32,870 nt of DNA from Candidatus Altimarinota bacterium (lineage in GTDB: Bacteria; Cyanobacteriota; Cyanobacteriia; Cyanobacteriales; Microcystaceae), in the NCBI GenBank assembly GCA_012031035.1, contig JAAUUT010000066.1:1-32870 (forward strand), written 5' to 3'. Position 1 is the first letter of the stretch. The number at the start of each line of letters is the position of its first letter. Positions 16,732-26,157 of this stretch are shown piece after piece. The position numbers and the translations under genes are program-made. The notes under the pieces are model-generated. The model saw nothing but the letters and a program-made list of their open reading frames with translations, ran no database searches and was not told the origin of the DNA.

Positions 16732-18099
16732 ATGAGTAACTTATCGAGACGCAAATTTATTTTAACCGCAGGTGCAACCGCTGCAAGCACAGTAATTATT
16801 CATGGTTGTAGCAGTGGCAACACGAGTCAGACGACAACGCCATCTCCCGCAGCTACCACGAGTCCTACAGCATCGCCTGTTGCTGCATCTGGCGACGGGC
16901 CTGAAGTTACGACTGCCAAACTTGGTTTTATTGCCTTGACCGATTCTGCGCCTCTAATTATCGCCAAAGAAAAAGGTCTTTTTGATAAGTACGGCATGAC
17001 AGGAGTAGAAGTTATTAAGCAAGCCTCTTGGCCGGTAACGCGCGATAACCTCGAACTGGGTTCTGGAGGCGGCGGTATCGATGGGGCGCATATTTTAAGT
17101 CCCATGCCTTACCTGTTGACGATGGGGCTGATTACCAAAACCAAGCAGCCTCTGCCAATGTATATTCTCGCCCGTCTCAATACCAACGGACAAGGAATTT
17201 CTGTTTCTAATACCTACAAAGACCTCAATGTTGGTTTAGACAACAAAGCTCTTAAAGAAGCATTAAACAAACAAAAAGCGGCTGGCAAACAAGAACTTAA
17301 GATGGCAATGACCTTCCCTGGCGGAACCCACGATTTGTGGATGCGCTATTGGTTAGCCGCCGGAGGAATCGATCCCAATAAAGAGGTTTCTGTCATTCCC
17401 GTCCCACCGCCGCAAATGGTTGCCAATATGAAAGTTGGCAATATGGAAGCTTTTTGCGTGGGCGAACCTTGGAATGCACAATTAATTAACCAAAAGCAAG
17501 GCTACTCTGCATTAGTTACTGGAGAACTGTGGAAAGATCACCCAGAAAAAGCGCTTAGTATGCGCAAAGATTGGGTCGATAAAAACCCTAAAGCAGCTAA
17601 AGCAATCCTGATGGCAGTCATGGAAGCGCAGCAGTGGTGCGATAAGCCAGAAAATAAAGAGGAAATGTGCCAAATCGTTTCTCAGGACAAATGGTTTAAA
17701 GTACCAGTCGCCGATATTGTAGAACGCGCGAAAGGCAATATTGATTATGGTGACGGACGAGTAGAAAAGAATGCCTCATTTGCTATGAAGTTCTGGGCTG
17801 ATTTTGCTTCTTATCCTTTCAAGAGTCACGACCTTTGGTTCTTAACTGAAAATATTCGCTGGGGATACATTCCGCCCGATACCGACACCAAGAAGTTAGT
17901 CGATGAGGTCAATCGCGAAGATCTGTGGAGAGAAGCGGCTAAAGAACTGAAAATCGCCGATGCAGAGATTCCGAAAAGTAGTTCTCGCGGTGTAGAAACT
18001 TTCTTTGATGGGGTGAAATTCGACCCAGAAAACCCGAAGAATATCTCAAGAGTCTCAAAATCAAGACAGCCTAATACAAAGGTAAGGTCTGAAGGATGA
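16732..18099 (+). CDS. nrtA: Nitrate/nitrite ABC transporter substrate-binding lipoprotein NrtA
   Basis: NrtA captures nitrate or nitrite in the periplasm and hands it to NrtB. The N-terminus has a twin-arginine-like SRRKFI and a lipobox ending at Cys26 (VIIHGC), then a Thr/Pro-rich linker. The binding domain begins LGFIALTDSAPLIIAKEKGL and includes GGTHDLWMRYWLAAGGIDP, PPPQMVANMKVGNMEAFCVG, GEPWNAQL and NIRWGYIPP. The last 20 or so residues appear out of frame. Adding one C to the run at 18034-18035 converts the tail to NPEEYLKSLKIKTA with a stop at 18072-18074, giving 447 residues, the usual NrtA length. The bicarbonate-binding paralogue CmpA is the main alternative. The NtcA promoter and gene order favour nitrate. 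Confidence 0.9.
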   Translation: MSNLSRRKFILTAGATAASTVIIHGCSSGNTSQTTTPSPAATTSPTASPVAASGDGPEVTTAKLGFIALTDSAPLIIAKEKGLFDKYGMTGVEVIKQASWPVTRDNLELGSGGGGIDGAHILSPMPYLLTMGLITKTKQPLPMYILARLNTNGQGISVSNTYKDLNVGLDNKALKEALNKQKAAGKQELKMAMTFPGGTHDLWMRYWLAAGGIDPNKEVSVIPVPPPQMVANMKVGNMEAFCVGEPWNAQLINQKQGYSALVTGELWKDHPEKALSMRKDWVDKNPKAAKAILMAVMEAQQWCDKPENKEEMCQIVSQDKWFKVPVADIVERAKGNIDYGDGRVEKNASFAMKFWADFASYPFKSHDLWFLTENIRWGYIPPDTDTKKLVDEVNREDLWREAAKELKIADAEIPKSSSRGVETFFDGVKFDPENPKNISRVSKSRQPNTKVRSEG

Positions 18100-18155
18100 G
18101 GGATGAAATGATTAGACGATCGAGTGACGCTATATTTCATTCTTCTCCTTCAAAT

Positions 18156-18184
18156 TTCATAATTCATAATTCATAATTCATAAT
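18156..18184. repeat. TAATTCA heptamer repeat between nrtA and nrtB
   Basis: About four tandem copies of a 7-bp unit, TAATTCA. The same unit occurs at 6227-6256. Confidence 0.75.
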
Positions 18185-18192
18185 TTCAAGAA

Positions 18193-19032
18193 ATGACGAC
18201 TAATTTATCAAGTTCCCAAGGAAATATATTTGCTTCTCTGTTACCTGCCTTTCAAAAATCGCCTAGAAAAATTGTTGCACCAATCATCGCACTCGCAATT
18301 ATTCTAATTATCTGGCAATTATTATCGGCAGGAGAAAATCCTAATTTACCAGCCCCGTTAACGGTTTTGAAAGAGACTTGGGATCCTCTAATCGTCAATC
18401 CTTTTTATGATAATGGCGGTACGGATAAAGGATTATTTTGGCAATTATTAGCCAGCTTACAAAGAGTGGGGATCGGGTTTTCTTTATCTGCTATTGTCGG
18501 CATCGGACTAGGGATTTTAATTGGTTCTAATCGAGTAATGTATGATGCTTTAGATCCAATTTTTCAAGTTTTGAGAACGATTCCTCCTCTAGCTTGGTTG
18601 CCAATTTCCTTAGCTGCATTTCGTCAATCCGATCCATCAGCAATTTTTGTAATTTTTATTACGGCAATTTGGCCCATTATCATCAATACTACGGTGGGCG
18701 TTCAACAAATTCCCCAAGACTATCGGAATGTGTCGAGAGTTTTGCAATTATCCAAAGTCGAATACTTTTTCAATATTCTGATTCCATCAGCAGTTCCTTA
18801 TATCTTTACCGGATTGCGCATCGGAATCGGTTTATCTTGGTTAGCTATTGTCGCTGCTGAAATGTTGGTTGGAGGTGTCGGAATTGGTTTCTTTATTTGG
18901 GATGCTTATAACAGTTCTCGGATGAGTCAAATTATTCTCGCCCTTATTTATGTTGGCGTAGTCGGTTTAATACTCGATCGCTTAGTGGGTTTAATTGCCA
19001 ATCTCGTCGTTCCAGAAGAACAAAAATCATAA
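18193..19032 (+). CDS. nrtB: Nitrate ABC transporter permease NrtB
   Basis: The 279-residue product is a six-helix inner-membrane permease of the nitrate/sulfonate/taurine type. It has hydrophobic segments near residues 29-47, 88-110 and 124-170, and more toward the C-terminus. The cytoplasmic EAA-like loop (about 180-205: NVSRVLQLSKVEYFFNILIP) docks the ATPases. VAPIIALAIILIIWQLLSAG and GLSWLAIVAAEMLVGGVGIG are typical of the family. It forms the channel used by NrtA cargo with NrtC and NrtD. It lies 93 bp downstream of nrtA's apparent stop, separated by the TAATTCA repeat. Confidence 0.93.
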   Translation: MTTNLSSSQGNIFASLLPAFQKSPRKIVAPIIALAIILIIWQLLSAGENPNLPAPLTVLKETWDPLIVNPFYDNGGTDKGLFWQLLASLQRVGIGFSLSAIVGIGLGILIGSNRVMYDALDPIFQVLRTIPPLAWLPISLAAFRQSDPSAIFVIFITAIWPIIINTTVGVQQIPQDYRNVSRVLQLSKVEYFFNILIPSAVPYIFTGLRIGIGLSWLAIVAAEMLVGGVGIGFFIWDAYNSSRMSQIILALIYVGVVGLILDRLVGLIANLVVPEEQKS

Positions 19033-19040
19033 TTGTACGG

Positions 19041-19096
19041 GCGGGTTTGGATAATCAACTTTACCCGCTAAATATAAGGGCGCACGCCATGCGCCC
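19041..19096. repeat. Two small inverted repeats in the nrtB-nrtC gap
   Basis: GCGGGT (19041) pairs with ACCCGC (19063), and GGGCGCA (19078-19084) pairs with TGCGCCC (19090-19096). The GGGCGCACGCCATGCGCCCC stretch resembles a common cyanobacterial dispersed repeat. The structures could reduce or stabilise expression of nrtC relative to nrtB. Confidence 0.5.
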
Positions 19097-19127
19097 CTAC
19101 CTACTGAACTCCTGAACTACTAAAATA

Positions 19128-21140
19128 ATGTCTTCTTTTATAGAAATCGATCGCGTTGATAAAGTTTTTCCCTTACCCAATGGGGAGAGTTATATTGCTC
19201 TCAAAAATATCGATCTAAAAATAAAAAAAGGGGAATTTATTTCTTTAATCGGTCACTCTGGATGCGGGAAATCAACCTTGCTTAATCTGGTTGCAGGGTT
19301 GGATCGACCAACTGGCGGAGGCGTTATCTTAGAAGGAAGAGAAGTAAAAGGGCCAGGCCCCGATCGCATGGTCGTCTTTCAAAATTACTCGCTCTTACCT
19401 TGGCTGACAGTACGCCAAAATATTGCTTTAGCAGTCAATCGAGTTCTAAGTAACTTGCCCAAAGGAGAACGGCGGGGAATAGTCGAGCATAACATCAACC
19501 TAGTTGGTTTGAGACACGCAGCCGACAAACGCCCTGGAGAACTTTCTGGCGGAATGAAACAAAGAGTCGCGATCGCGCGCGCCCTCTCAATTCGTCCTAA
19601 AGTTTTATTATTAGACGAACCCTTTGGGGCATTAGATGCGCTCACCAGAGGCAATTTGCAAGAAAGATTGATGCAAATCGTCGAGGAAAACCACGTTACA
19701 ACGATTATGGTGACGCACGACGTAGACGAAGCACTATTGCTAAGCGATCGCGTGGTCATGCTGACAACCGGGCCAGAAGCCCATATCGGACAAATTCTCG
19801 ACGTAGAGATCCCCCGTCCGCGCCAGCGCTTAGAAGTCGTCAACCATCCCAGTTACTATACGCTACGCAACGAAATTGTTTACTTTCTCAACCAACAGAA
19901 ACGCAGCAAACAAAAAGTCGGACAAGTGCCCCATACCAAAGCTGCGATCGCGCGTCACGGATTAGAAAAAATCAACCTCGAAATCGGCTTTATTCCCTTA
20001 ACCGACTGCGCGCCGTTGGTCGTAGCTAAAGAAAAAGGTTTCTTTAAAGAAGAAGGATTAGAAGAAGTTACCCTCAGTCGCGAACCGAGTTGGAAAGCGA
20101 TCGCCCAAGGCGTAGCAACCGGACGCTTAGACGCGGCGCAGATGGTAGCTGGAATGCCCCTCAGCATGACAATTGGTGCGGGTGGCAAGCCTTCTATCCC
20201 CATCATTACTGCTTTGGTACTCAGCCGCAACGGAAACGCCATTACCCTAAGCAAGCAGTTCCAAGACTGGGGAGTTAGCGATTTAGCGGGATTAAAAGCA
20301 GCCTTATCCCAAAATTCCGATAAAGTTCATACTTTCGGAATGGTACATCCAGCTTCGATGCACAATCTGCTGTTGCGTTACTGGTTAGCTTCTGGAGGGA
20401 TCGATCCCGATCTCGATGTCAACTTAACTGTCATTCCGCCGCCGCAAATGGTTGCTAATTTAAAAGCTGGCAATATTGACGGTTATTGCGTGGGCGAACC
20501 CTGGAACTCTCGCGCCGTCTACGAACAACTCGGCTACGTCATTGCAACCGATTTAGATATTTGGGCGGGACACCCAGAAAAAGTCTTAGGAGTCCGAGAA
20601 GACTGGGTAGCAAAACATCCCGAAACGCATATTGCCTTGGTAAAAGCATTGCTAAGAGCGTGCGAATACTGCGACGATCGCCGCAATCGCGAAGAAATCC
20701 TCGATTTACTCTGTCAAGATCGCTATGTCGGCTCATCTCCCGAATATACGCGACCGGGCTTCCTCGATCCCTATAATTGCGGTACGGGGGCTGCGCCCGA
20801 ACGATTACAGCGTTTCAATCAATTCCATATCGACCAAACCAACTGTCCCGGACGGGTAGAAGGATTGTGGATTCTCACTCAACTAGCGCGTTGGGGTTAT
20901 GTACCTTTCCCCAAAAACTGGATTGAAATTTTAGAAAGGGTACGCCGTCCCGATCTCTTTGGCGAAGCTTGTCGTCAGTTAGGATTGCCCGATATCGAAG
21001 GCGATCGCCACAGTTTCGCCTTATTCGATGGAATGCTCTTCGATCCAGACCATCCAATGAGTTATTTAGAGCGATTGGATATCAAACGCGAGTTCCGCGT
21101 TAGCGAAATCTTAATTGATGAAACAGTAACCGCACCATAA
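19128..21140 (+). CDS. nrtC: Nitrate ABC transporter ATPase with NrtA-like regulatory domain, NrtC
   Basis: The 670-residue product fuses an ABC ATPase to a solute-binding-like domain. The ATPase part has Walker A GHSGCGKST (42-50), signature LSGGMKQ (139-145), Walker B VLLLDEP (about 159-165) and an H-loop in TIMVTHDVDE. From about residue 285 the protein resembles NrtA: LEIGFIPLTDCAPLVVAKEK, HNLLLRYWLASGGIDPD, PPPQMVANLKAGNIDGYCVG and GEPWNSR. In well-studied nitrate transporters this C-terminal domain mediates ammonium-promoted inhibition of uptake. CmpC of bicarbonate transport has the same layout and is the alternative. It follows nrtB after 95 bp and precedes nrtD by 19 bp. Confidence 0.93.
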   Translation: MSSFIEIDRVDKVFPLPNGESYIALKNIDLKIKKGEFISLIGHSGCGKSTLLNLVAGLDRPTGGGVILEGREVKGPGPDRMVVFQNYSLLPWLTVRQNIALAVNRVLSNLPKGERRGIVEHNINLVGLRHAADKRPGELSGGMKQRVAIARALSIRPKVLLLDEPFGALDALTRGNLQERLMQIVEENHVTTIMVTHDVDEALLLSDRVVMLTTGPEAHIGQILDVEIPRPRQRLEVVNHPSYYTLRNEIVYFLNQQKRSKQKVGQVPHTKAAIARHGLEKINLEIGFIPLTDCAPLVVAKEKGFFKEEGLEEVTLSREPSWKAIAQGVATGRLDAAQMVAGMPLSMTIGAGGKPSIPIITALVLSRNGNAITLSKQFQDWGVSDLAGLKAALSQNSDKVHTFGMVHPASMHNLLLRYWLASGGIDPDLDVNLTVIPPPQMVANLKAGNIDGYCVGEPWNSRAVYEQLGYVIATDLDIWAGHPEKVLGVREDWVAKHPETHIALVKALLRACEYCDDRRNREEILDLLCQDRYVGSSPEYTRPGFLDPYNCGTGAAPERLQRFNQFHIDQTNCPGRVEGLWILTQLARWGYVPFPKNWIEILERVRRPDLFGEACRQLGLPDIEGDRHSFALFDGMLFDPDHPMSYLERLDIKREFRVSEILIDETVTAP

Positions 21141-21159
21141 AGATAATTAGCAACTAAAA

Positions 21160-22158
21160 ATGCAAGCAATTACTAATAGCGAACAACAATCTGTTAAAAC
21201 TAATAAACCGATGCTCACCATTGAAGGTGTTTCTAAGGTTTATCCCACGCCTAACGGCCCGTATACCGTTTTAGATGGAGTCGATCTAACGGTTAATGAG
21301 GGCGAATTTGTCTGCCTGATCGGTCATTCTGGCTGCGGTAAATCGACTTTGCTCAATATGGTAGCGGGATTTAATCGACCGACGACTGGAGAAGTTAAGT
21401 TGCAAGATCGACTAATTACTAAACCAGGTCGCGATCGCATGATGGTGTTCCAAAACTACTCGTTACTGCCTTGGAAAACGGCTTTTGATAACGTTTATTT
21501 GGCAGTTAAAGGGGCTTATCCCGATAAATCCAAAGCCGAGAAAGTTGCAATTGTCCAAGAACATCTGGCAATGGTAGGCTTAACCGAAGCCGCCCAAAAG
21601 AAACCCGCTCAGTTGTCGGGTGGGATGAAACAAAGAGTTGCGATCGCGCGTGCTTTAGCTATTCGCCCCCAAATATTAATTTTAGACGAACCCTTTGGGG
21701 CATTAGATGCAATTACCAAAGAAGAACTACAAGACGAACTGCTCAAAATTTGGCAAGAACATCGCTTGACTGTTCTTATGATTACTCACGACATTGACGA
21801 AGCGCTGTATCTATCAGATCGTCTCGTGATGATGACTAATGGGCCGGCTGCTAATATCGGCGAAATCCTCAAGATTCCTTTTGCTCGTCCTCGCGTTCGC
21901 GCCCGCATTCTTGAAGATCCCGCTTATTACGAACTGCGCAACTACGCTTTAGATTTTCTCTATCACCGTTTTGCTCATTCGGAAGACCCAGAAGAAGCTA
22001 CGACACCACAAAAAGGCAATCCAACTCTCAAAGCTGCCACAATTCTTGGCGGACTAGCAGCAGTTGCTTTAGTTGGTTTTGGTTTGATGCAGTCTTTGAC
22101 TCCCAAACAAACCCAGACACCAGCACCGACTCCGCAAGAATCTCCGATTGGATGGTAA
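21160..22158 (+). CDS. nrtD: Nitrate ABC transporter ATPase NrtD
   Basis: The 332-residue product has Walker A GHSGCGKST (55-63), signature LSGGMKQ (152-158), Walker B ILILDEP (about 172-178) and the switch TVLMITHDIDEALYLSD. It pairs with NrtC to power import. The ATPase body ends near residue 275. An extra 55 or so residues follow, with a hydrophobic helix (LKAATILGGLAAVALVGFGL, about 286-306) and a Pro/Thr-rich tail. Many NrtD proteins lack this segment. The gene is last in the operon. No nirA or narB (nitrite and nitrate reductases) is found beside it. Confidence 0.92.
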   Translation: MQAITNSEQQSVKTNKPMLTIEGVSKVYPTPNGPYTVLDGVDLTVNEGEFVCLIGHSGCGKSTLLNMVAGFNRPTTGEVKLQDRLITKPGRDRMMVFQNYSLLPWKTAFDNVYLAVKGAYPDKSKAEKVAIVQEHLAMVGLTEAAQKKPAQLSGGMKQRVAIARALAIRPQILILDEPFGALDAITKEELQDELLKIWQEHRLTVLMITHDIDEALYLSDRLVMMTNGPAANIGEILKIPFARPRVRARILEDPAYYELRNYALDFLYHRFAHSEDPEEATTPQKGNPTLKAATILGGLAAVALVGFGLMQSLTPKQTQTPAPTPQESPIGW

Positions 22159-22166
22159 GGCTAAAA

Positions 22167-22206
22167 AGGCGTTGCTCGATGAGTAGCGATCGATTCTGCA
22201 ACGCCT
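22167..22206 (+). terminator. Possible terminator hairpin after nrtD
   Basis: Arms AGGCGTTGC (22167-22175) and GCAACGCCT (22198-22206) form a 9-bp perfect stem starting 9 bases after the nrtD stop. No T-run follows directly, so termination efficiency is uncertain. Confidence 0.5.
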
Positions 22207-22292
22207 GAAAGTTCATGGAAAATCATGTATACTCATTGCAAATATTTTTTATTTTTGAATTCGCCAACATTATCTCTATCTCGGCACAACCC

Positions 22293-25200
22293 CTATCTCA
22301 ATTGTGACCCTGACATTCGCTTGAGCAACAAGTAGACGGCAGGCAAAAAGTAAAGAGCCAGAATCGTTGTGCCTCCTAGCCCTCCAGCAATAACCATCGC
22401 TAGCGGAGTCCAAAATTTGGTGGAATCGAACAAAAGCGGGGCAAATCCAGCCACGTCCGTGACTGTCGTAGTAATCATGTGACGAGTTGCATGAATAACT
22501 ACTTCGCCCGTTGCCTTGCGATCGCCAGTGCGAGCCAATGGATCTTCTAAAATTGCTGCTAGCGTTACCGTTGACTCATTGACGGCAATGCCAATCAATC
22601 CGATTGTACCCAAGACAGCGATAAACCCAAACGGATTACCAGAAACCCAAAGAGCAAGGAATCCCAATCCGCTTGAGAGGAGCGCAACAACTATAATCAG
22701 TCCGGCTAGTATAAAAGAATTGAACGTCAGCACCAGCGTTGCCACCATCAAAACGCCCAAAACGCCGACAGTTGAGACTAAATTCGTCACTGCATAGTTG
22801 CGTTCCTCTGCTTCGCCGCCAATTTCTAAGCGATAACCAGGCGGTAAGGTAAATCCACTCGCCGCTAGTCGAGCTTGAAAATCTTTCAAGACGACCGAAG
22901 GAAGCACGCCAGCCTTAATAAATCCTTCAATGGTATCGATCCTTTGTCCGTCGCGGCGGACAATTACCGCTTCTTCGGGAACGAGGTTTAGATTTCCTAA
23001 TGCCGAAAGCGGGATGGGTTGACTTGCTTCGCTGCTCGAATTAGGACGCAAACTTAGGGATCTAACGAGATCTAGGTCAGCGCGATCGCTCTGCGATAAT
23101 CTTACCCGTACCGGAATTTCTTCAGTTCCTTCTAAAACCGAGCCGCCTACCGTTCCTTCTAAAGCCCTGTCCAGTTGTTGAGCGATCGCACTTTTGTCAA
23201 GTCCGGTTAACCGAACCTGTTCTTCATCCAAGCTCAATGCCAATTTCGGCAGGGCTTCTGAGAGCGTTGCCCGCGTTTGAATCACACTAGGGACTTGGGC
23301 GAGTTCCTCTCGTAAGCGATCGCCTAGCGTTTGCAATTGGGCGAGATCGGACCCGTAGAGCCGCATTTCTACTGGGGCATTAAAAGCTGGCCCTTGTTCT
23401 ACTTGCCTGACCAGTACGAGGGCTTGCCCAAAGGTCGCAGAGAGTTTTTGCTGAAGGTTTTGGATTGCTTGATTCGATTCGATGCCGGGGCGCAGTTGTA
23501 CGATGCCTTGGGCAAAATTTGGCGACTCTCGCCCCACGTTAGAATTGTAATAAATTTTCGGGGCGTTGCTCCCAACAAACCAATGTACGTCTTCAACACC
23601 AGGTTGTTTTAAAATCAGATCCCGCGCCTTCAAAACAGTAGCCTCAGTTTCTTGAATAGACGTTTGACTGAGAAGTTCGACATCAATGGTAAACCGATCG
23701 CGTCCGGTGGGGGGGAAAAAATTGCTCGTCCAAGTGAGGAAAAACGGCAAAACCAATGACAGGCAAAAACAAAGCAAGACCGATAGCAAGCATTGGTTTG
23801 CCAAAGGAAATTTCTAGGGTGCGGCGATAGATTTGACCCAGGCGCGGATGGAAAAACCCAGTTTGCCACCACGACGAAGCGCCCTTAATTGGTTGCCAAT
23901 CGTGAAGCTTGCCCGCCAGCGCTGGCAGGATAGTTAGGGAAATAAACAGAGAGCTAAACAGCCCTAAAATCGCTGTAATCCCAATAGTGTTGATAAACTC
24001 CCCGATATTGCCACCAGCAAGCGCAATGGGTAAAAAGGCGATCGCAGTAGTTAAGGTAGAACTAAATAAGGGAACGAACATTCTGTGGCAGCTTTGCGCG
24101 ATCGCATCAGCAGGAGCTATTCCCTTTTGCAAGCGAACTTGCACTTCATCTGCCATGACAATGGCGTTATCGATCAGCAGTCCCAGGGCAATAATCATGC
24201 CAACAACGGATATCTGATGCAAGGGAATTCCCAAAACATTCATTTCCCCAAATACCATCAAAGCAGACAAAGGCAAGGTAATTCCTACCACCAGCGCCGC
24301 TCGCCAGCCCATCAAAAGAAATACTGTACTCATCGCCAGCAGCGAGCCGATTATCAGTTCTCGAATGACCGTTCCGATTCGTGCTTCCACATAGCGATTT
24401 TGATCGAGAAGAATTTGCACCCCAATGCCTTTTGGTAAATCTTTGCGAAATTGGGTCAGCGCTTCCTCGGCTGCCTTTCTCCACAAATCCAATCGTTGAG
24501 TTGAGTTTACGATCGCGCCCAGCGCGATCGCACTTTTCCCGCTCGCCCACGCTAGTTGTGTCGCAGGCATGGCGATGCCTTTTTCGACGCGAGCAATATC
24601 GCTCAACCAAGTAAACTGTCCTGTCTCGCTCACCCGAATTGGGATACGTCGAATTCTCTCTAAAGAGTTTAATTCCCCTTCTACCTCCAGAAGCAAATCG
24701 TTTTGCTCCCCCCGCAATTGCCCTGCCGAAACTTTCGCATCGCTGGCAGAGATTTGCTCGACGACTTCCTGTGCCGTCAGTCCCGATCCAGCGAGTTCTT
24801 TAGCATTGATTTCCACGACAATTTCTTCATCGGGAGCGCCATAAAGCTCAACTTTCTCCGTCCCGTTGAGGGCGCGAAGGCGATCTTCTAATTCCTCGCT
24901 CCAACGCCGCAGAATTGCATAATTGGCAGGGGGGTCAAGCGTCCATGTCAGCGCGACAATTAAAGCATTAGCTGGGACATCAATTTCGTGTAATTCTGGT
25001 TGGCTTGCTCTGGGCGGTAATTGTCCAGTCACATCGGTCAGGCGATCGCGCACCCGCGACCAGACCGGATCGACTTCTTTGACCCAATCGTAAAGCGAGA
25101 CGAAAATAGTCGAAAGCCCAGTGCGCGAACTGGATTCTACCCACTCTACCTCTTCAATTTCTTGTAATTCTTGTTCTATTGGTTCGGATATCAATGCCTC

Positions 25201-25371
25201 TACTCGTTCTGGGGTTGCTCCCCGAAAGTGAGTCGTGACAAACGCCAATCGCTCCCTGGCTTGGGGATCTTCCATCCGAGGCAGACTCACAAAGGAGGAC
25301 AATCCCCAAACTAGAATCAGAAAAATACTGAGAATCAGAAGGGGACGATTGCGGTAGAAGAAATTGAACAT
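22293..25371 (-). CDS. RND-family efflux permease, frameshifted
   Basis: The two overlapping frames, 25371-23683 and 23804-22293, join into one RND permease of about 1025 residues. The upstream frame holds the first membrane helix, the pore-domain start (PRMEDPQARERLAFVTTHFR), the family region GLLIDNAIVMADEVQVRL, and TALAGGNIGEFINTIGITAI. It ends at LFLPVIGFAVFPHLDEQFFP. The downstream frame resumes at TGRDRFTIDVELLSQTSIQE and ends with the second helix bundle (LTFNSFILAGLIIVVALLSS, IGLIGIAVNESTVTLAAILE). The break is a G-run of seven at 23709-23715; six would restore the frame. The family pumps hydrophobic compounds across the envelope using protons, together with an adaptor and an outer-membrane channel. 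The adaptor is encoded upstream in the same cluster; no TolC-like gene is here. The thioesterase stop lies 39 bp upstream. Confidence 0.88.
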
Positions 25372-25410
25372 AGCGTTACCGGACAGGCAATACTGAGGGA
25401 TAGAATTTTT

Positions 25411-26157
25411 TTACGGTTGGCTTAAGTCTTCGAGGATAGCCTGCAAAATTCGCTCGTTGTTTGGCTTGATAAAAAAGTGATCCCCGATAAACGTGCGTAG
25501 AGTAAATTTCCTCAAACTCTGCTCGCGCCAAGCCTCCAGATCTTGATAATTAGCTTTTTTATCCTGTAAGCCTCCAAAAGCAGAGATAGAACAATCGAGT
25601 GGAGGTTCGCTAATATATGTATAAACTTCGTCAAGGGCAAGATCGGCACGCAAAACGGGTAGTAACAATTGCATTAATTCTGGGCTTTGCAGCACCGCTT
25701 CTGGAGTACCATTATATCGACGCAATTCTTCGACAAAAGCGCTGGTTGGCAACTGATGAATCGGTGAATTTAGGTGAGCAATTTGGGGGGCGCGGCGACC
25801 AGAAACGAATAGATGTAACGGAGAGGGGGAATTTTGGCGGCGCAATTGACGGGCTAGTTCAAAACTGACTAAAGCGCCTACGCTGTGACCGAAGAAAGCA
25901 AAGGGTTTGTCCAGATAAGGAAGCAATACCTGAGCTAGGGTTTGAATCAAAGGCGAAAGTTCGCTCAAAGGCTTCTCTCGCCATCGTTTTTCCCTTCCTG
26001 GAAGTTGCGCGCAGCAGACTTCAATACTCGACGGCAATGTATTTGACCAAGGGCGAAAGATTGAAGCACCAGCGCCAGCGTAGGGAAAGCAAAATAAACG
26101 TAAGCGAGCTTGGGGGTTGGGTTTGGGGCATGAGAGCCAAGGGGTTAGGCTAGTCAT
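25411..26157 (-). CDS. Type II thioesterase (alpha/beta hydrolase)
   Basis: The 248-residue product matches the external thioesterases that edit or release acyl groups from carrier proteins of polyketide and non-ribosomal peptide synthetases. It has the N-terminal LRLFCFPYAGAGASIFRPWS typical of the group and the oxyanion region VCCAQLPGREKRWREKP. The nucleophile elbow GHSVG contains Ser92, the probable acid is Asp199 (FGGLQDK) and the catalytic His227 is in GDHFF. All three triad positions are present. No synthetase or carrier protein lies in the window, so the acyl donor is unknown. The start overlaps the adaptor stop by one base (TAATG), a sign of translational coupling to the efflux pump genes. 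Confidence 0.88.
   Translation of the reverse strand: MTSLTPWLSCPKPNPQARLRLFCFPYAGAGASIFRPWSNTLPSSIEVCCAQLPGREKRWREKPLSELSPLIQTLAQVLLPYLDKPFAFFGHSVGALVSFELARQLRRQNSPSPLHLFVSGRRAPQIAHLNSPIHQLPTSAFVEELRRYNGTPEAVLQSPELMQLLLPVLRADLALDEVYTYISEPPLDCSISAFGGLQDKKANYQDLEAWREQSLRKFTLRTFIGDHFFIKPNNERILQAILEDLSQP

Noticed and set aside
16732..22158. cmpABCD bicarbonate transporter as the identity of the operon
   Set aside because: CmpA-D share the architecture, but the NtcA box and the NrtA tail NPEEYLKSLKIKTA (after frame correction) fit the nitrate system better. It is kept only as an alternative.
24167..24610. 147-codon plus other long frames opposite or within the RND permease gene
   Set aside because: They are antisense or shifted readings of the permease with no family resemblance, a product of long codon-biased coding sequence.
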